Positions 9,279 to 17,574 are shown, counted from the first letter of the stretch. The stretch is 64,000 bases of DNA from Paraburkholderia hiiakae (GCF_904848665.1 NZ_CAJHCQ010000023.1:62001-126000), one strand, 5' to 3'. The notes: generated from the letters alone by a model not told the origin. A program made the numbers and translations.

Positions 9279-9307
9279 TTGACGGCTTCGAAGGCAGATC
9301 AGCATAT
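9279..9307 (+). promoter_or_regulatory. Candidate internal promoter before hisH
   Basis: In the 240-base gap between hisB and hisH there is TTGACG (9279-9284), a 17-base spacer and GCATAT (9302-9307). It is a moderate sigma-70 match and would transcribe hisH and hisA. No ORF of note occupies the gap, although in many Burkholderia a marC-type membrane gene sits here. Confidence 0.3.
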
Positions 9308-9367
9308 CGCGGCGCACAGGCGCCTACACAGCCAAGGGCAGGGCCTGATGAGCAGGCCGGATTCGAG

Positions 9368-10009
9368 ATGAAAACTTCAATTGCGATTGTGGATTATGGG
9401 ATGGGCAACCTGCGTTCGGTGGCCCAAGCGCTGAGGCAGGCTGCACCGGAAGCGGACGTGGCTATCGTCGAGCGTCCCGAAGCTATCCGCGCGGCCGATC
9501 GCGTGGTGCTGCCGGGTCAGGGCGCGATGCCCGACTGCATGCGCAGCCTGGCGGAGTCGGGCCTGCAGGACGCCGTGCTCGAAGCCTCGCGCACGAAGCC
9601 GCTCATGGGTGTGTGCGTGGGCGAGCAAATGCTGTTCGACTGGAGCGCGGAAGGCGACACGAAGGGCCTGGGCCTGCTGCCCGGCAAGGTCGTGCGCTTC
9701 GATCTCGAAGGCCAGTTGCAGGACGACGGTTCGCGCTTCAAGGTCCCGCAAATGGGCTGGAACCGTGTGCGTCAGGCGCGCGCGCACGCCCTGTGGGACG
9801 GTGTGCCCGACGAAAGCTTCTTTTACTTCGTGCACAGCTACTATGTGATTCCGGCGGATGCGGCGCACACCGTGGGCGAAACGCCGTACGGCGCGGCCTT
9901 TACCTCGGCAGTGGCGCGGGATAACATCTTTGCCACCCAATTCCACCCGGAAAAGAGCGCCGCTGCGGGCTTGCGCGTCTATCGCAACTTTGTCCACTGG
10001 AACCCCTGA
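9368..10009 (+). CDS. hisH: Imidazole glycerol phosphate synthase, glutaminase subunit
   Basis: HisH is a class I glutamine amidotransferase that supplies ammonia to HisF. The 213-residue protein shows DYGMGNLRSV at the N-terminus, the nucleophile Cys in MGVCVGEQMLFD (about residue 81) and the His/Glu of the triad in TQFHPEKS near the C-terminus. The oxyanion strand PGQGAMPDCM is also present. The partner hisF is 1.1 kb downstream, beyond hisA and a terminator-like hairpin. Confidence 0.95.
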   Translation: MKTSIAIVDYGMGNLRSVAQALRQAAPEADVAIVERPEAIRAADRVVLPGQGAMPDCMRSLAESGLQDAVLEASRTKPLMGVCVGEQMLFDWSAEGDTKGLGLLPGKVVRFDLEGQLQDDGSRFKVPQMGWNRVRQARAHALWDGVPDESFFYFVHSYYVIPADAAHTVGETPYGAAFTSAVARDNIFATQFHPEKSAAAGLRVYRNFVHWNP

Positions 10010-10184
10010 TTTCCTGCGGCACTGACGCGCGCAGCCGTCGTTGCGCACGAGCGCCGCGGCATACGATTTGCGTCAGCAAGGCTGCCGAAAGAGTTGTACT
10101 AAACTAGCGAAACGGCGTCGGATCGGGCCTTTTTTCCGCCGGCGTCGCCAGATTCCAACCTCATTCCCAGACACACCCGAAGCT

Positions 10185-10937
10185 ATGCTGCTGATTCCGG
10201 CCATCGATCTCAAAGACGGTCACTGCGTGCGCCTCAAACAAGGCGATATGGACCAGGCGACGATTTTCTCCGAGGAACCGGCGGCTATGGCCCGACACTG
10301 GGTCGAGCGCGGCGCGCGGCGTCTGCACCTCGTCGACCTGAACGGCGCGTTCGCCGGCAAGCCGAAGAACGAAGACGCGATTCGCGAGATCATCCGCGAA
10401 GTCGGCGACGAGATCCCCGTGCAGCTTGGCGGCGGCATCCGCGACCTCGACACCATCGAGCGTTATCTCGACGACGGCCTGTCCTATGTGATCATCGGCA
10501 CCGCCGCCGTGAAAAATCCGGGCTTCCTTCAGGAGGCGTGCACCGCATTCGGGGGCCATATCATCGTCGGCCTCGACGCGAAGGACGGCAAAGTCGCGAC
10601 CGACGGCTGGAGCAAGCTCACGGGCCACGAAGTCGTGGATCTCGCGCGCAAGTTCGAGGACTACGGCGTCGAATCGATCATCTACACCGACATTGGCCGT
10701 GACGGCATGCTTCAGGGCATCAACATCGAAGCGACGGTGCGCCTCGCGCGGGCGGTAAAGATTCCGATCATCGCGAGCGGCGGTCTTTCCAACCTCGGCG
10801 ACATCGACGCACTGTGCGAAGTCGAGGACGAAGGCGTGGAAGGCGTGATTTGCGGCCGCGCGATCTACTCGGGCGACCTTGATTTCACCGCCGCGCAAAC
10901 GCGCGCAGACAGCCTGCGCGAATCGGACGACGCTTAA
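10185..10937 (+). CDS. hisA: Phosphoribosylformimino-5-aminoimidazole carboxamide ribotide isomerase
   Basis: HisA is a (beta-alpha)8 barrel isomerase that opens the ribose of ProFAR. The protein from ATG 10185 is 250 residues. Catalytic Asp residues are seen in LIPAIDLKDG (first strand) and IYTDIGRDGM (fifth strand). The phosphate-binding glycines are in QLGGGIRD and IASGGLSN. A longer frame to 10041 exists, but the family starts at MLLIPAID. A strong hairpin with a T-run follows the stop. Confidence 0.95.
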   Translation: MLLIPAIDLKDGHCVRLKQGDMDQATIFSEEPAAMARHWVERGARRLHLVDLNGAFAGKPKNEDAIREIIREVGDEIPVQLGGGIRDLDTIERYLDDGLSYVIIGTAAVKNPGFLQEACTAFGGHIIVGLDAKDGKVATDGWSKLTGHEVVDLARKFEDYGVESIIYTDIGRDGMLQGINIEATVRLARAVKIPIIASGGLSNLGDIDALCEVEDEGVEGVICGRAIYSGDLDFTAAQTRADSLRESDDA

Positions 10938-10950
10938 AGCGTCGAATGCC

Positions 10951-10980
10951 GGCCTCCGTAACGGGAGGCCTTTTGTTTTT
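10951..10980 (+). terminator. Rho-independent terminator between hisA and hisF
   Basis: A 7-bp GC-rich stem (GGCCTCC / GGAGGCC, 10951-10957 with 10964-10970) and a 6-base loop are followed directly by TTTTGTTTTT. It lies 14 bases after the hisA stop, so it may end or attenuate transcription in the middle of the his genes. Confidence 0.75.
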
Positions 10981-11000
10981 GGTGCTGCGCCGCCATCTCC

Positions 11001-11027
11001 TTGAGGACTGGCGCTCGCGCGGATAAT
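11001..11027 (+). promoter_or_regulatory. Candidate promoter for hisF and downstream genes
   Basis: TTGAGG at 11001-11006 and GATAAT at 11022-11027 are separated by 15 bases, slightly short for sigma-70. The pair sits 20 bases after the post-hisA terminator and 134 bases before hisF. A restart of transcription here would explain how hisFIE are expressed past the terminator. Confidence 0.3.
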
Positions 11028-11160
11028 TTCGCCTCAAGGCACAAGGCAAGCCGCAAAGCGCGCGACAATGGGCTGCGCGCCACGCCCGAACCCGGGGCCG
11101 GCAGCCTTCTCGCGAAAGGCGCTCGCCGCACACACACCGACTGGCAACTTCGGCAAGATC

Positions 11161-11943
11161 ATGGCTCTACCCAAACGCATCATCCCCTGCCTCGACGTGA
11201 CCGCCGGGCGCGTCGTGAAGGGCGTCAATTTCGTCGAGCTGCGCGATGCGGGCGATCCCGTCGAAATCGCGCGCCGCTACGACGACCAGGGCGCCGACGA
11301 ACTCACGTTCCTCGACATCACCGCGACCTCCGACCAGCGCGACCTGATCCTGCCGATCATCGAGGCGGTGGCTTCGCAGGTGTTCATTCCGCTCACCGTG
11401 GGCGGCGGCGTGCGTGCCGTGGCGGATGTGCGGCGCCTGCTCAACGCCGGTGCGGACAAAGTCAGCATGAACTCGTCGGCCGTCGCCAATCCGCAACTCG
11501 TGCGCGATTCCGCCGACAAATACGGCTCGCAGTGCATCGTTGTCGCCATCGACGCCAAACGTGTATCCGGCACGTCCGCGCCGGGCGAACCCGCGCGCTG
11601 GGAAGTGTTCACGCACGGCGGTCGCAAGGCCACGGGCATCGACGCCGTAGAATGGGCGCGCAAGATGGCCGAGCTGGGTGCGGGCGAAATCCTGCTCACG
11701 AGCATGGACCGCGACGGCACGAAGAGCGGCTTCGACCTCGCTCTCACGAGCGCGGTGTCCGACGCGGTGCCGATCCCCGTGATCGCCTCGGGCGGCGTGG
11801 GCGGCCTGCAGGATCTCGCGGACGGCATCGTCAAGGGCCGCGCCGACGCCGTACTGGCGGCGAGCATCTTCCACTACGGCGAGCACACGGTGGGCGAGGC
11901 GAAGCGCTTCATGGCCGACCAGGGCATTTCGGTGAGGATGTGA
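11161..11943 (+). CDS. hisF: Imidazole glycerol phosphate synthase, cyclase subunit
   Basis: HisF is the cyclase barrel that joins PRFAR with ammonia from HisH to give IGP and AICAR. The 260-residue protein begins MALPKRIIPCLDV, with catalytic Asp in CLDV and in LLTSMDRDGTKSGFD. Phosphate-binding loops are PLTVGGGVR and IASGGVGG. A longer in-frame start at 11068 would add about 30 residues not found in the family. It is separated by four bases from hisI. Confidence 0.95.
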   Translation: MALPKRIIPCLDVTAGRVVKGVNFVELRDAGDPVEIARRYDDQGADELTFLDITATSDQRDLILPIIEAVASQVFIPLTVGGGVRAVADVRRLLNAGADKVSMNSSAVANPQLVRDSADKYGSQCIVVAIDAKRVSGTSAPGEPARWEVFTHGGRKATGIDAVEWARKMAELGAGEILLTSMDRDGTKSGFDLALTSAVSDAVPIPVIASGGVGGLQDLADGIVKGRADAVLAASIFHYGEHTVGEAKRFMADQGISVRM

Positions 11944-11947
11944 CGCG

Positions 11948-12373
11948 ATGAGCAACGCACAAACCAACGACCTCGCCAACGCCAACTGGCTCGACAAGGT
12001 CAACTGGGACGCCAACGGCCTCGTGCCAGTGATCGCACAGGAAGCCACCACCGGCGACGTGCTGATGTTCGCGTGGATGAACCGCGAGGCGCTCGCAAAG
12101 ACGGTGGAGCTGCGCCGCGCCGTGTACTTTTCGCGCTCGCGCCAGCGCCTGTGGTTCAAGGGCGAGGAGTCGGGTCACGTGCAGCATGTGAGCGACATCC
12201 GCCTCGACTGCGACGAAGACGTCGTGCTGCTGAAGATCGAGCAGGTCTCGGGCATCGCGTGCCACACGGGCCGCCACTCGTGCTTTTTCCAGCAATTCGA
12301 AGGCACCGTCGACGAAGGCCGCTGGGTCGCCGTCGACCCTGTGCTGAAAGACCCCGAACACATCTACAAATGA
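11948..12373 (+). CDS. hisI: Phosphoribosyl-AMP cyclohydrolase
   Basis: This 141-residue protein is the stand-alone HisI enzyme (not fused to HisE). It opens the purine ring of PR-AMP. The Zn/Mg site is visible as the LDCDEDVVLLK strand (Asp cluster at about 94-98) and CHTGRHSCFF, which contains the two conserved cysteines. The N-terminal region has the expected WDANGLVPVIAQ and FAWMNREAL. It overlaps hisE by four bases (ATGA). Confidence 0.95.
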   Translation: MSNAQTNDLANANWLDKVNWDANGLVPVIAQEATTGDVLMFAWMNREALAKTVELRRAVYFSRSRQRLWFKGEESGHVQHVSDIRLDCDEDVVLLKIEQVSGIACHTGRHSCFFQQFEGTVDEGRWVAVDPVLKDPEHIYK

Positions 12374-12738
12374 CGCAACTGAACACCAACGACACCCTGC
12401 TGCGCCTCGCGGCGGTGATCGACAGCCGCAAGGGCGGCGATCCGGACGCTTCCTATGTCGCGCGCCTTTTTCACAAGGGCGACGACGCGGTGCTCAAGAA
12501 GGTCGGCGAAGAAGCGACGGAAGTCGTGCTGGCCGCGAAGGACGTGCGCCAGGGCGGCGCACCGAAAGCGCTGGTCGGTGAGATGGCCGACCTGTGGTTC
12601 CATTGCCTCGTCACGCTCTCGCACTTTGATCTGAGTCCCGCCGACGTGCTCGCGGAACTGGAACGCCGCGAAGGTCTTTCGGGTCTTGAAGAAAAGGCGC
12701 TGCGCAAGAGCCGCGAGCGCGAAGAGAACGGCGACTGA
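12370..12738 (+). CDS. hisE: Phosphoribosyl-ATP pyrophosphatase
   Basis: HisE hydrolyses PR-ATP to PR-AMP, the second step of the pathway. The 122-residue protein belongs to the MazG-like all-alpha pyrophosphohydrolase fold, with the metal-binding EEATEVVLAAKD helix (about 46-57) and EMADLWFHCLV (about 72-82). The ATG at 12370 overlaps the hisI stop. It completes a full set of histidine genes except hisZ and the histidinol phosphatase. Confidence 0.95.
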   Translation: MTQLNTNDTLLRLAAVIDSRKGGDPDASYVARLFHKGDDAVLKKVGEEATEVVLAAKDVRQGGAPKALVGEMADLWFHCLVTLSHFDLSPADVLAELERREGLSGLEEKALRKSREREENGD

Positions 12739-12785
12739 GGCTGGCGCGCAGCGCAACCAACGTTCTGCAAAGGGAGATGAACGAA

Positions 12786-13178
12786 ATGTCCACGTCTGGC
12801 GATTATCCGCCCCCTTCGTACCGCAACGGCGTTGACGCGGACCGTTTGCGCAGCCTGCGCACTTTCACGCACGTGCTGTACGCGCTCTACGCGGTGTACT
12901 GGCTCACCGGCGGCATTTCGGTGCTGGTGGCCATCATCCTCAATTACCTCAAGCGCGACGAAGCGCTCGGCACGCCCTACGAGCAGCACTTCACCTGGCA
13001 AATCCGCACATTCTGGCTTGGCCTCGCCGGCCATCTGATCGGCGGCGTGCTTATCTTCGTGCTGGTCGGCATTCCAATTTTGTGGGCTGTCGCAATCTGG
13101 ACGTTGTACCGTATCATCAAAGGCTGGCTGTACTTGTACGACAACAAGCCGCTGCACAACCCACGCGCCTGGTTTTGA
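12786..13178 (+). CDS. DUF4870-like small membrane protein
   Basis: This 130-residue protein has three predicted membrane segments (about 24-46, 73-95 and 97-113). Its pattern, with LTGGISVLVAIILNY, then QIRTFWLGL and a final IIKGWLYLYDNKP, resembles the DUF4870/YtjA-like family. The function is unknown. An ATG nine bases upstream (12777) is possible, but AGGGAG at 12771-12776 is correctly spaced only for 12786. It sits between hisE and the HIT gene, a conserved beta-proteobacterial arrangement as far as I recall. Confidence 0.75.
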   Translation: MSTSGDYPPPSYRNGVDADRLRSLRTFTHVLYALYAVYWLTGGISVLVAIILNYLKRDEALGTPYEQHFTWQIRTFWLGLAGHLIGGVLIFVLVGIPILWAVAIWTLYRIIKGWLYLYDNKPLHNPRAWF

Positions 13179-13220
13179 GGACGCTCGCGTGCATGTGCGG
13201 CTTTGCTCACCAGGAGCACC

Positions 13221-13589
13221 ATGAGTCACGACCGCAGCACTTGTCTCTTCTGCAAGATCGCCGATGGCCATATTCCCAGCACGAGGGTGTACGAAGACGA
13301 CGAGTTTGTCGCCTTCCGCGACATCCGGCCTGCAGCCGAAACACACGTCCTCGTTATTCCGCGCCAGCATATTTCCACCCTTGCCGATTGCGGTGAAAAC
13401 GACGCACCGCTGCTTGGTAGAATGTTTGTATTGGTGGCGCGGCTCGCCAAGGAGTTGGGCGTCTCGTACACAGGCGGCGAAACCGGGTTTCGCACGGTTG
13501 TGAACACGGGGCCGGGCGGCGGGCAGGAGGTCTACCATCTGCATGCGCATTTGCTGGCCGGGCCGCGTCCGTGGCACCGCATGGGCTGA
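13221..13589 (+). CDS. HIT family nucleotide-binding protein (HinT-like)
   Basis: The 122-residue protein has the histidine triad HLHAHLL with His106, His108 and His110; one of these is the expected nucleophile for hydrolysing purine nucleoside phosphoramidates. Cys8 and Cys11 in CLFCKI are the usual N-terminal Zn-site cysteines of HinT proteins. The ATG at 13221 is preceded by AGGAGCACC. Its location after the his genes and before tatA is common in beta-proteobacteria and gives no direct clue to its role. Confidence 0.9.
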   Translation: MSHDRSTCLFCKIADGHIPSTRVYEDDEFVAFRDIRPAAETHVLVIPRQHISTLADCGENDAPLLGRMFVLVARLAKELGVSYTGGETGFRTVVNTGPGGGQEVYHLHAHLLAGPRPWHRMG

Positions 13590-13612
13590 GTGCCGGCGGC
13601 GGTGAAAGTCGG

Positions 13613-13618
13613 TATAAA
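13613..13618 (+). promoter_or_regulatory. Candidate -10 element upstream of tatA
   Basis: TATAAA lies 130 bases before the tatA start in an otherwise GC-rich gap of 158 bases. The -35 position (GTGCCG) is weak. A separate tat transcript is therefore possible but not established. Confidence 0.25.
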
Positions 13619-13747
13619 TGACGAATGGCGTGGGGCGAACCACGGGTCTCGCTAAAGGTCGCACGCCACGTCCATGCAACATCAAGCAGGCACAATTTAT
13701 CGCGTCGCGCAGTTCGCGCGGCGACGGGGTTAAGGAGAGAGTCAATC

Positions 13748-13990
13748 ATGGGTTCGTTGAGCATTTGGCACTGGCTGATCGTCTTGTTGATCGTTGCGCT
13801 CGTCTTCGGCACCAAGAAGCTGCGCAATATCGGTAGCGATCTGGGCGGTGCGGTGAAGGGTTTCAAGGAAGGCATGCGCGAGAGCGAAGGCGCCGGCGCC
13901 GACACGCAAAAGCGCGAGCTCCCGGCCGACGGCGGCGCAGTCGACGTCGAAGCCAAGGACAAGACGCAGCGCTCGAACGACTACCGCTAA
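13748..13990 (+). CDS. tatA: Sec-independent translocase component TatA
   Basis: TatA forms the pore element of the twin-arginine translocon. The 80-residue protein has one N-terminal membrane helix (about 5-21) ending in the FG hinge (VFGTKKLRNIG) and then an amphipathic helix (DLGGAVKGFKEGM) and a charged tail. It starts at ATG 13748 after an AAGGAGAG Shine-Dalgarno. tatB and tatC follow. A client candidate in this window is the Rieske protein PetA, which has a twin-arginine signal. Confidence 0.93.
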   Translation: MGSLSIWHWLIVLLIVALVFGTKKLRNIGSDLGGAVKGFKEGMRESEGAGADTQKRELPADGGAVDVEAKDKTQRSNDYR

Positions 13991-13995
13991 AACGC

Positions 13996-14025
13996 GTGGC
14001 GGCTTTTTTCGCCGCCACTTGTTTT
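13996..14025 (+). terminator. Hairpin with T-run between tatA and tatB (possible attenuator)
   Basis: GTGGCGGC (13996-14003) pairs perfectly with GCCGCCAC (14011-14018) around a 7-base loop and is followed by TTGTTTT. It lies six bases after the tatA stop. It could terminate part of the transcripts and so keep tatB and tatC below tatA. Confidence 0.6.
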
Positions 14026-14084
14026 CCAGCTTGAATCCAGCTCGTGACCAATAAGGCAGCCAAGGCTGACGGAAAACTCCATTC

Positions 14085-14645
14085 ATGCTCGATCTCGGTT
14101 TAACCAAGATGGCGCTGATCGGCGTCGTCGCGCTGGTCGTTCTCGGACCGGAGCGGCTGCCGCGTGTCGCACGCACGGCGGGCGCGCTGTTCGGGCGCGC
14201 GCAGCGCTATATCAACGACGTCAAGGCGGAAGTCACGCGCGAGATCGAACTCGACGAGCTGCGCCGCATGAAGACCGAGTTCGAGGCGGCGGCGCAGAAC
14301 GTCGAAAAGAACGTTCAGGACAATCTGCGTAAGCATGAAACCGAGTTGAACGACGCGTGGAGCGCAGGCACGTCGGTATCGCCGAGCATCGCGGGCGGCG
14401 CCGATCCCGCCAGCGTGGAAGGTGCTGCCGCCAACGCGATGGACGGCGCCACGACGCAATCGGGATGGCGCTCCGGCAACGCGGGCGCGAGCGGTGCGAA
14501 GCGCAAGAACTGGCGCGTGAAGCAAAGCGCCGCACCTGTCTGGTACAAACGCGCCACGCTGCGCCGCACGCGGGTGCAATCCGGCGCTGCGCGCGTGGCG
14601 CAGCACACGCCGGCGAGCCTGCGCCGCCCCACGCGGTTCTTCTGA
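14085..14645 (+). CDS. tatB: Sec-independent translocase component TatB
   Basis: TatB binds twin-arginine substrates together with TatC. The 186-residue protein has an N-terminal membrane helix with MLDLGLTKMALIGVVALVVLGPERLP, quoted here only by its key GPERLP hinge, then a long amphipathic and coiled region (about 30-85). The C-terminal half is an Ala/Arg-rich basic tail with low conservation. It follows tatA after 94 bases and precedes tatC. Confidence 0.93.
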   Translation: MLDLGLTKMALIGVVALVVLGPERLPRVARTAGALFGRAQRYINDVKAEVTREIELDELRRMKTEFEAAAQNVEKNVQDNLRKHETELNDAWSAGTSVSPSIAGGADPASVEGAAANAMDGATTQSGWRSGNAGASGAKRKNWRVKQSAAPVWYKRATLRRTRVQSGAARVAQHTPASLRRPTRFF

Positions 14646-14690
14646 CGCGGATCCGCCTTTGCGCACGACCATTTCCAACAGAGGGCCGGT

Positions 14691-15473
14691 GTGAGCGACC
14701 CCCAGCAAAAACTGGAAGAAGGCTCCGAAGAGACCTTCATTTCCCATCTCGTCGAACTGCGCGACCGCATCATTCGCGCAGGCCTTGCCGTGATCGTCGT
14801 GTTCATCGGGCTCGTGTACTGGGCGCCCGACATATTCCGTCTGCTTGCGCGTCCGCTCATGCAGAACCTGCCGCGCGACGGCAAGATGATCGTCACTGAC
14901 GTGACCGGCTCGTTCTTCGTGCCCATGAAGGTCACGATGCTCGTGGCCTTCGTGATCGCGCTGCCGGTCGTGCTCTACCAGATCTGGGCGTTCGTCGCTC
15001 CCGGTCTGTACCAGCACGAAAAGAAGCTCGTCGTGCCGCTCGTGGCGAGCAGCTACACGCTCTTCTTGTGCGGCATGGCGTTCGCGTATTTCGTGGTGTT
15101 CCCGACCATCTTCCGCGTGATGGCGCACTACAACGCGCCGCTAGGCGCGGAGATGACGACGGATATCAACAATTACCTGAGCTTCGTGCTCACTATGTTC
15201 ATCGCGTTCGGTGTGACCTTCGAGGTGCCGATCATCGTCGTGCTACTCGTGCGCATGGGCGTGGTCACCGTGAAGAAGCTCAAGCAGGTGCGGCCTTACG
15301 TGATCGTCGGCGCGTTCATTGTCGCGGCAGTCGTGACGCCGCCGGACGTTTTCTCGCAGCTTATTCTCGCGTTGCCGCTCATCATCCTGTACGAGCTGGG
15401 CATTATCGCGGCGCGTATCTTCGTCGGTACTGGCGAGAAGAAACCCGCGGACGAGAGTCAGGCCGCGAGCTGA
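14691..15473 (+). CDS. tatC: Sec-independent translocase component TatC
   Basis: TatC is the six-helix membrane receptor for twin-arginine signal peptides. The 260-residue protein starts with GTG and shows SHLVELRDRI (family signature at about 18-27), FVAPGLYQHEKK and the conserved C-terminal RPYVIVGAFIVAAVVTPPD block. Six hydrophobic segments are apparent. A bidirectional terminator follows it. Confidence 0.95.
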   Translation: MSDPQQKLEEGSEETFISHLVELRDRIIRAGLAVIVVFIGLVYWAPDIFRLLARPLMQNLPRDGKMIVTDVTGSFFVPMKVTMLVAFVIALPVVLYQIWAFVAPGLYQHEKKLVVPLVASSYTLFLCGMAFAYFVVFPTIFRVMAHYNAPLGAEMTTDINNYLSFVLTMFIAFGVTFEVPIIVVLLVRMGVVTVKKLKQVRPYVIVGAFIVAAVVTPPDVFSQLILALPLIILYELGIIAARIFVGTGEKKPADESQAAS

Positions 15474-15513
15474 CCTCAGCTGGTTGAGCGCAGGAAAATG
15501 AGCGCAGGAAAAC

Positions 15514-15545
15514 AAAAGGCCGCGAACCCGGGTTCGCGGCCTTTT
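15514..15545. terminator. Bidirectional terminator between tatC and the degS-like gene
   Basis: A perfect 32-base palindrome: the arm AAAAGGCCGCGAACCC is followed at once by its exact reverse complement, giving A-run and T-run on the two sides. It serves the convergent genes tatC (plus) and the protease gene (minus). Confidence 0.9.
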
Positions 15546-15590
15546 CGCTTTCTGGATGCGGGCAGGGCGCGACGCCCGGCCTGTGACGGA

Positions 15591-16808
15591 TCAGCCTCCG
15601 TCGTCGTCGCCTTCGCCGTCTTCCTGAGCCGGCTGCTTCGGCGGCGGCGGGCGCTTGCCGATCAGCACGTCGAGATCCATGTCCTTGTTCTTGCGCACGA
15701 GGTGGATCTTCGCGTCCGTGCCCGGTTTGATCTGCGCGATCACGTTCAGAAGACGTGTGGTGTCCGTGATGGCCTCACCGTTCACCGAGGTGAGGACGTC
15801 GCCCGGCTTGATGCCGGCCTTGTCGGCGGGGCCGCCCTGCAGCACGCCCGCGACGATCGCACCCGACTTCTCCTTCAGCCCGAACGAGTCGGCGATCTCG
15901 GGCGTCACGTCCTGCGGTTCGACGCCGATCCAGCCGCGCGTGACCGAACCTGAGGTGATGATGCTCTCCAGCACGCTGCGCGCCGTGGAAACGGGAATCG
16001 CGAAGCCGATGCCGAGTGAGCCGCCCGAGCGTGAGTAGATGGCCGTGTTGATGCCGAGCAGGTTGCCGTTGACGTCGACGAGCGCGCCGCCCGAGTTGCC
16101 CGGGTTGATCGGCGCGTCGGTTTGAATGAAGTTTTCGAACGTGTTGATGCCGAGGTGATTGCGGCCCAGCGCGCTGATGATGCCCATCGTGACCGTTTGT
16201 CCCACCCCGAACGGGTTACCGATGGCGAGCACGACGTCGCCCACGCGTGTCTGGTCCATGCGGCCGAGCGTGATGGTGGGCAGGTTCGGCAGGTTGATCT
16301 TGAGCACCGCGAGATCGGTTTCCGGATCGATGCCGATCACCTTCGCGTTGGTGGTGCGGCCGTCGGAAAGCGCGATTTCGATCTGGTCCGCGCCGTCGAT
16401 CACGTGCTGGTTCGTTAGAATGTAACCGTCCGGACTGACAATGACGCCCGAACCGAGATTGGCGGCAGGTTGCTCCTGCTGCTTCTGGTTTTTGTTGCGA
16501 TCGCCGAAGAAGTAGCGAAATAGCGGGTCGTTCTGGCGGGGATCGGGAGGCAGCGATCCGTCCTTGCTAGAGAAGACGTTGACGACCGCGGGCATTGCCT
16601 TCTGGGCGGCGTCCGCGTAGGAGCCTTGGGCGGCGCCTCCACCGATGCCTGGCGCGACCTCCCGCAGTGCGACGATCGGCTCGGCGAGTTGCTTGCCGAA
16701 CTGCCCCTGGTGCTGCAGCCACTGCGGTTTGAGCGTGGCGATGATGAACATCAACGCCAGCAGGACCGTCACCGCCTGGGCGAAGAACAGCCAAAAGCGT
16801 CTAAGCAT
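15591..16808 (-). CDS. DegS/HtrA-type membrane-anchored serine protease with one PDZ domain
   Basis: The 405-residue protein has an N-terminal membrane anchor (about 8-25), a trypsin-like domain with His135 (TNQHV), Asp165 (DPETDLAVLK) and Ser239 (NPGNSGGAL), and a single C-terminal PDZ domain around residues 290-385. One PDZ plus an uncleaved anchor is DegS-like rather than DegP-like, so an envelope-stress role is expected. The tail is unusual: a Pro/Lys stretch followed by an Asp/Glu/Gly-rich end. It is divergent from the Nif3 gene, with only 19 bases between the start codons. Confidence 0.92.
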   Translation of the reverse strand: MLRRFWLFFAQAVTVLLALMFIIATLKPQWLQHQGQFGKQLAEPIVALREVAPGIGGGAAQGSYADAAQKAMPAVVNVFSSKDGSLPPDPRQNDPLFRYFFGDRNKNQKQQEQPAANLGSGVIVSPDGYILTNQHVIDGADQIEIALSDGRTTNAKVIGIDPETDLAVLKINLPNLPTITLGRMDQTRVGDVVLAIGNPFGVGQTVTMGIISALGRNHLGINTFENFIQTDAPINPGNSGGALVDVNGNLLGINTAIYSRSGGSLGIGFAIPVSTARSVLESIITSGSVTRGWIGVEPQDVTPEIADSFGLKEKSGAIVAGVLQGGPADKAGIKPGDVLTSVNGEAITDTTRLLNVIAQIKPGTDAKIHLVRKNKDMDLDVLIGKRPPPPKQPAQEDGEGDDDGG

Positions 16809-16827
16809 CTGAAGATTAGAGGATTAT

Positions 16828-17574
16828 ATGGATCGGATCGAACTGGAATTGTATCTGAACAATCTTCTGGAATCCGCGCGGTTCAAGGACTACTGCCCCA
16901 ATGGCCTGCAGGTCGAAGGGCGGCGTCGCGTGGAGAAGATCGCCACCGGCGTGACCGCTTCACTCGCCTTCCTCGAAGCCGCGCTCGAGTGGGGCGCCGA
17001 CGCCGTGCTCGTGCACCACGGCTACTTCTGGAAGAACGAAGCGCCGCAAATTACGGGCCGCAAGTACCGTCGCCTGAAGACGTTGCTCGCGAACGATATC
17101 AACCTGTTCGCCTACCACCTGCCGCTCGACAACCATCCCGAGCTGGGCAATAACGCGCAGTTGGCTGCGAGATTCGGCTGGATCGGCGAACAACGCTTCG
17201 GCGAGCAGGATCTTGGCTGGATGGCCACGCTGCCTATGCCGATCACGCTCGCGCACTTCACCGCTGAGGTCGAGCAGACGCTCGGCCGCGCGCCGCTCGT
17301 GCTCGGCGACCCCGACTGGCAGCTGCGCCGCGTGGCCTGGTGCACGGGCGCGGCGCAAAGTCTCTTCGACGCCGCGATCGACGCCGGCGCCGACGTCTTC
17401 CTCACCGGCGAGATCTCCGAACAGACCACGCACACGTCTGCGGAAAGCGGTGTGGCGTTCCTCGCGGCGGGCCACCACGCCACCGAGCGTTTCGGCGTGC
17501 AGGCGGTGGGCGCGCACCTCTCGGAAGCCTTCAACATCGAGCATCTTTTCATCGACGTCGACAATCCCGTTTAA
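16828..17574 (+). CDS. Nif3-like dinuclear metal centre protein (YbgI/DUF34 family)
   Basis: The 248-residue protein carries the metal-binding motifs of the Nif3 family: VHHGYFW (about 57-63), the YHLPLDNHPELGNN block (about 95-108) and GHHATERFG near the C-terminus. Family members form toroidal hexamers with two metals per subunit; their reaction is not settled. The start ATG follows AGAGGATTAT. Because the neighbouring divergent start is so close, its promoter must lie inside the degS-like coding region. Confidence 0.9.
   Translation: MDRIELELYLNNLLESARFKDYCPNGLQVEGRRRVEKIATGVTASLAFLEAALEWGADAVLVHHGYFWKNEAPQITGRKYRRLKTLLANDINLFAYHLPLDNHPELGNNAQLAARFGWIGEQRFGEQDLGWMATLPMPITLAHFTAEVEQTLGRAPLVLGDPDWQLRRVAWCTGAAQSLFDAAIDAGADVFLTGEISEQTTHTSAESGVAFLAAGHHATERFGVQAVGAHLSEAFNIEHLFIDVDNPV

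Noticed and set aside
15485..15513. Short direct repeat GAGCGCAGGAAAA before the tat terminator
   Set aside because: Only two copies of about 13 bases; no structure or function apparent.
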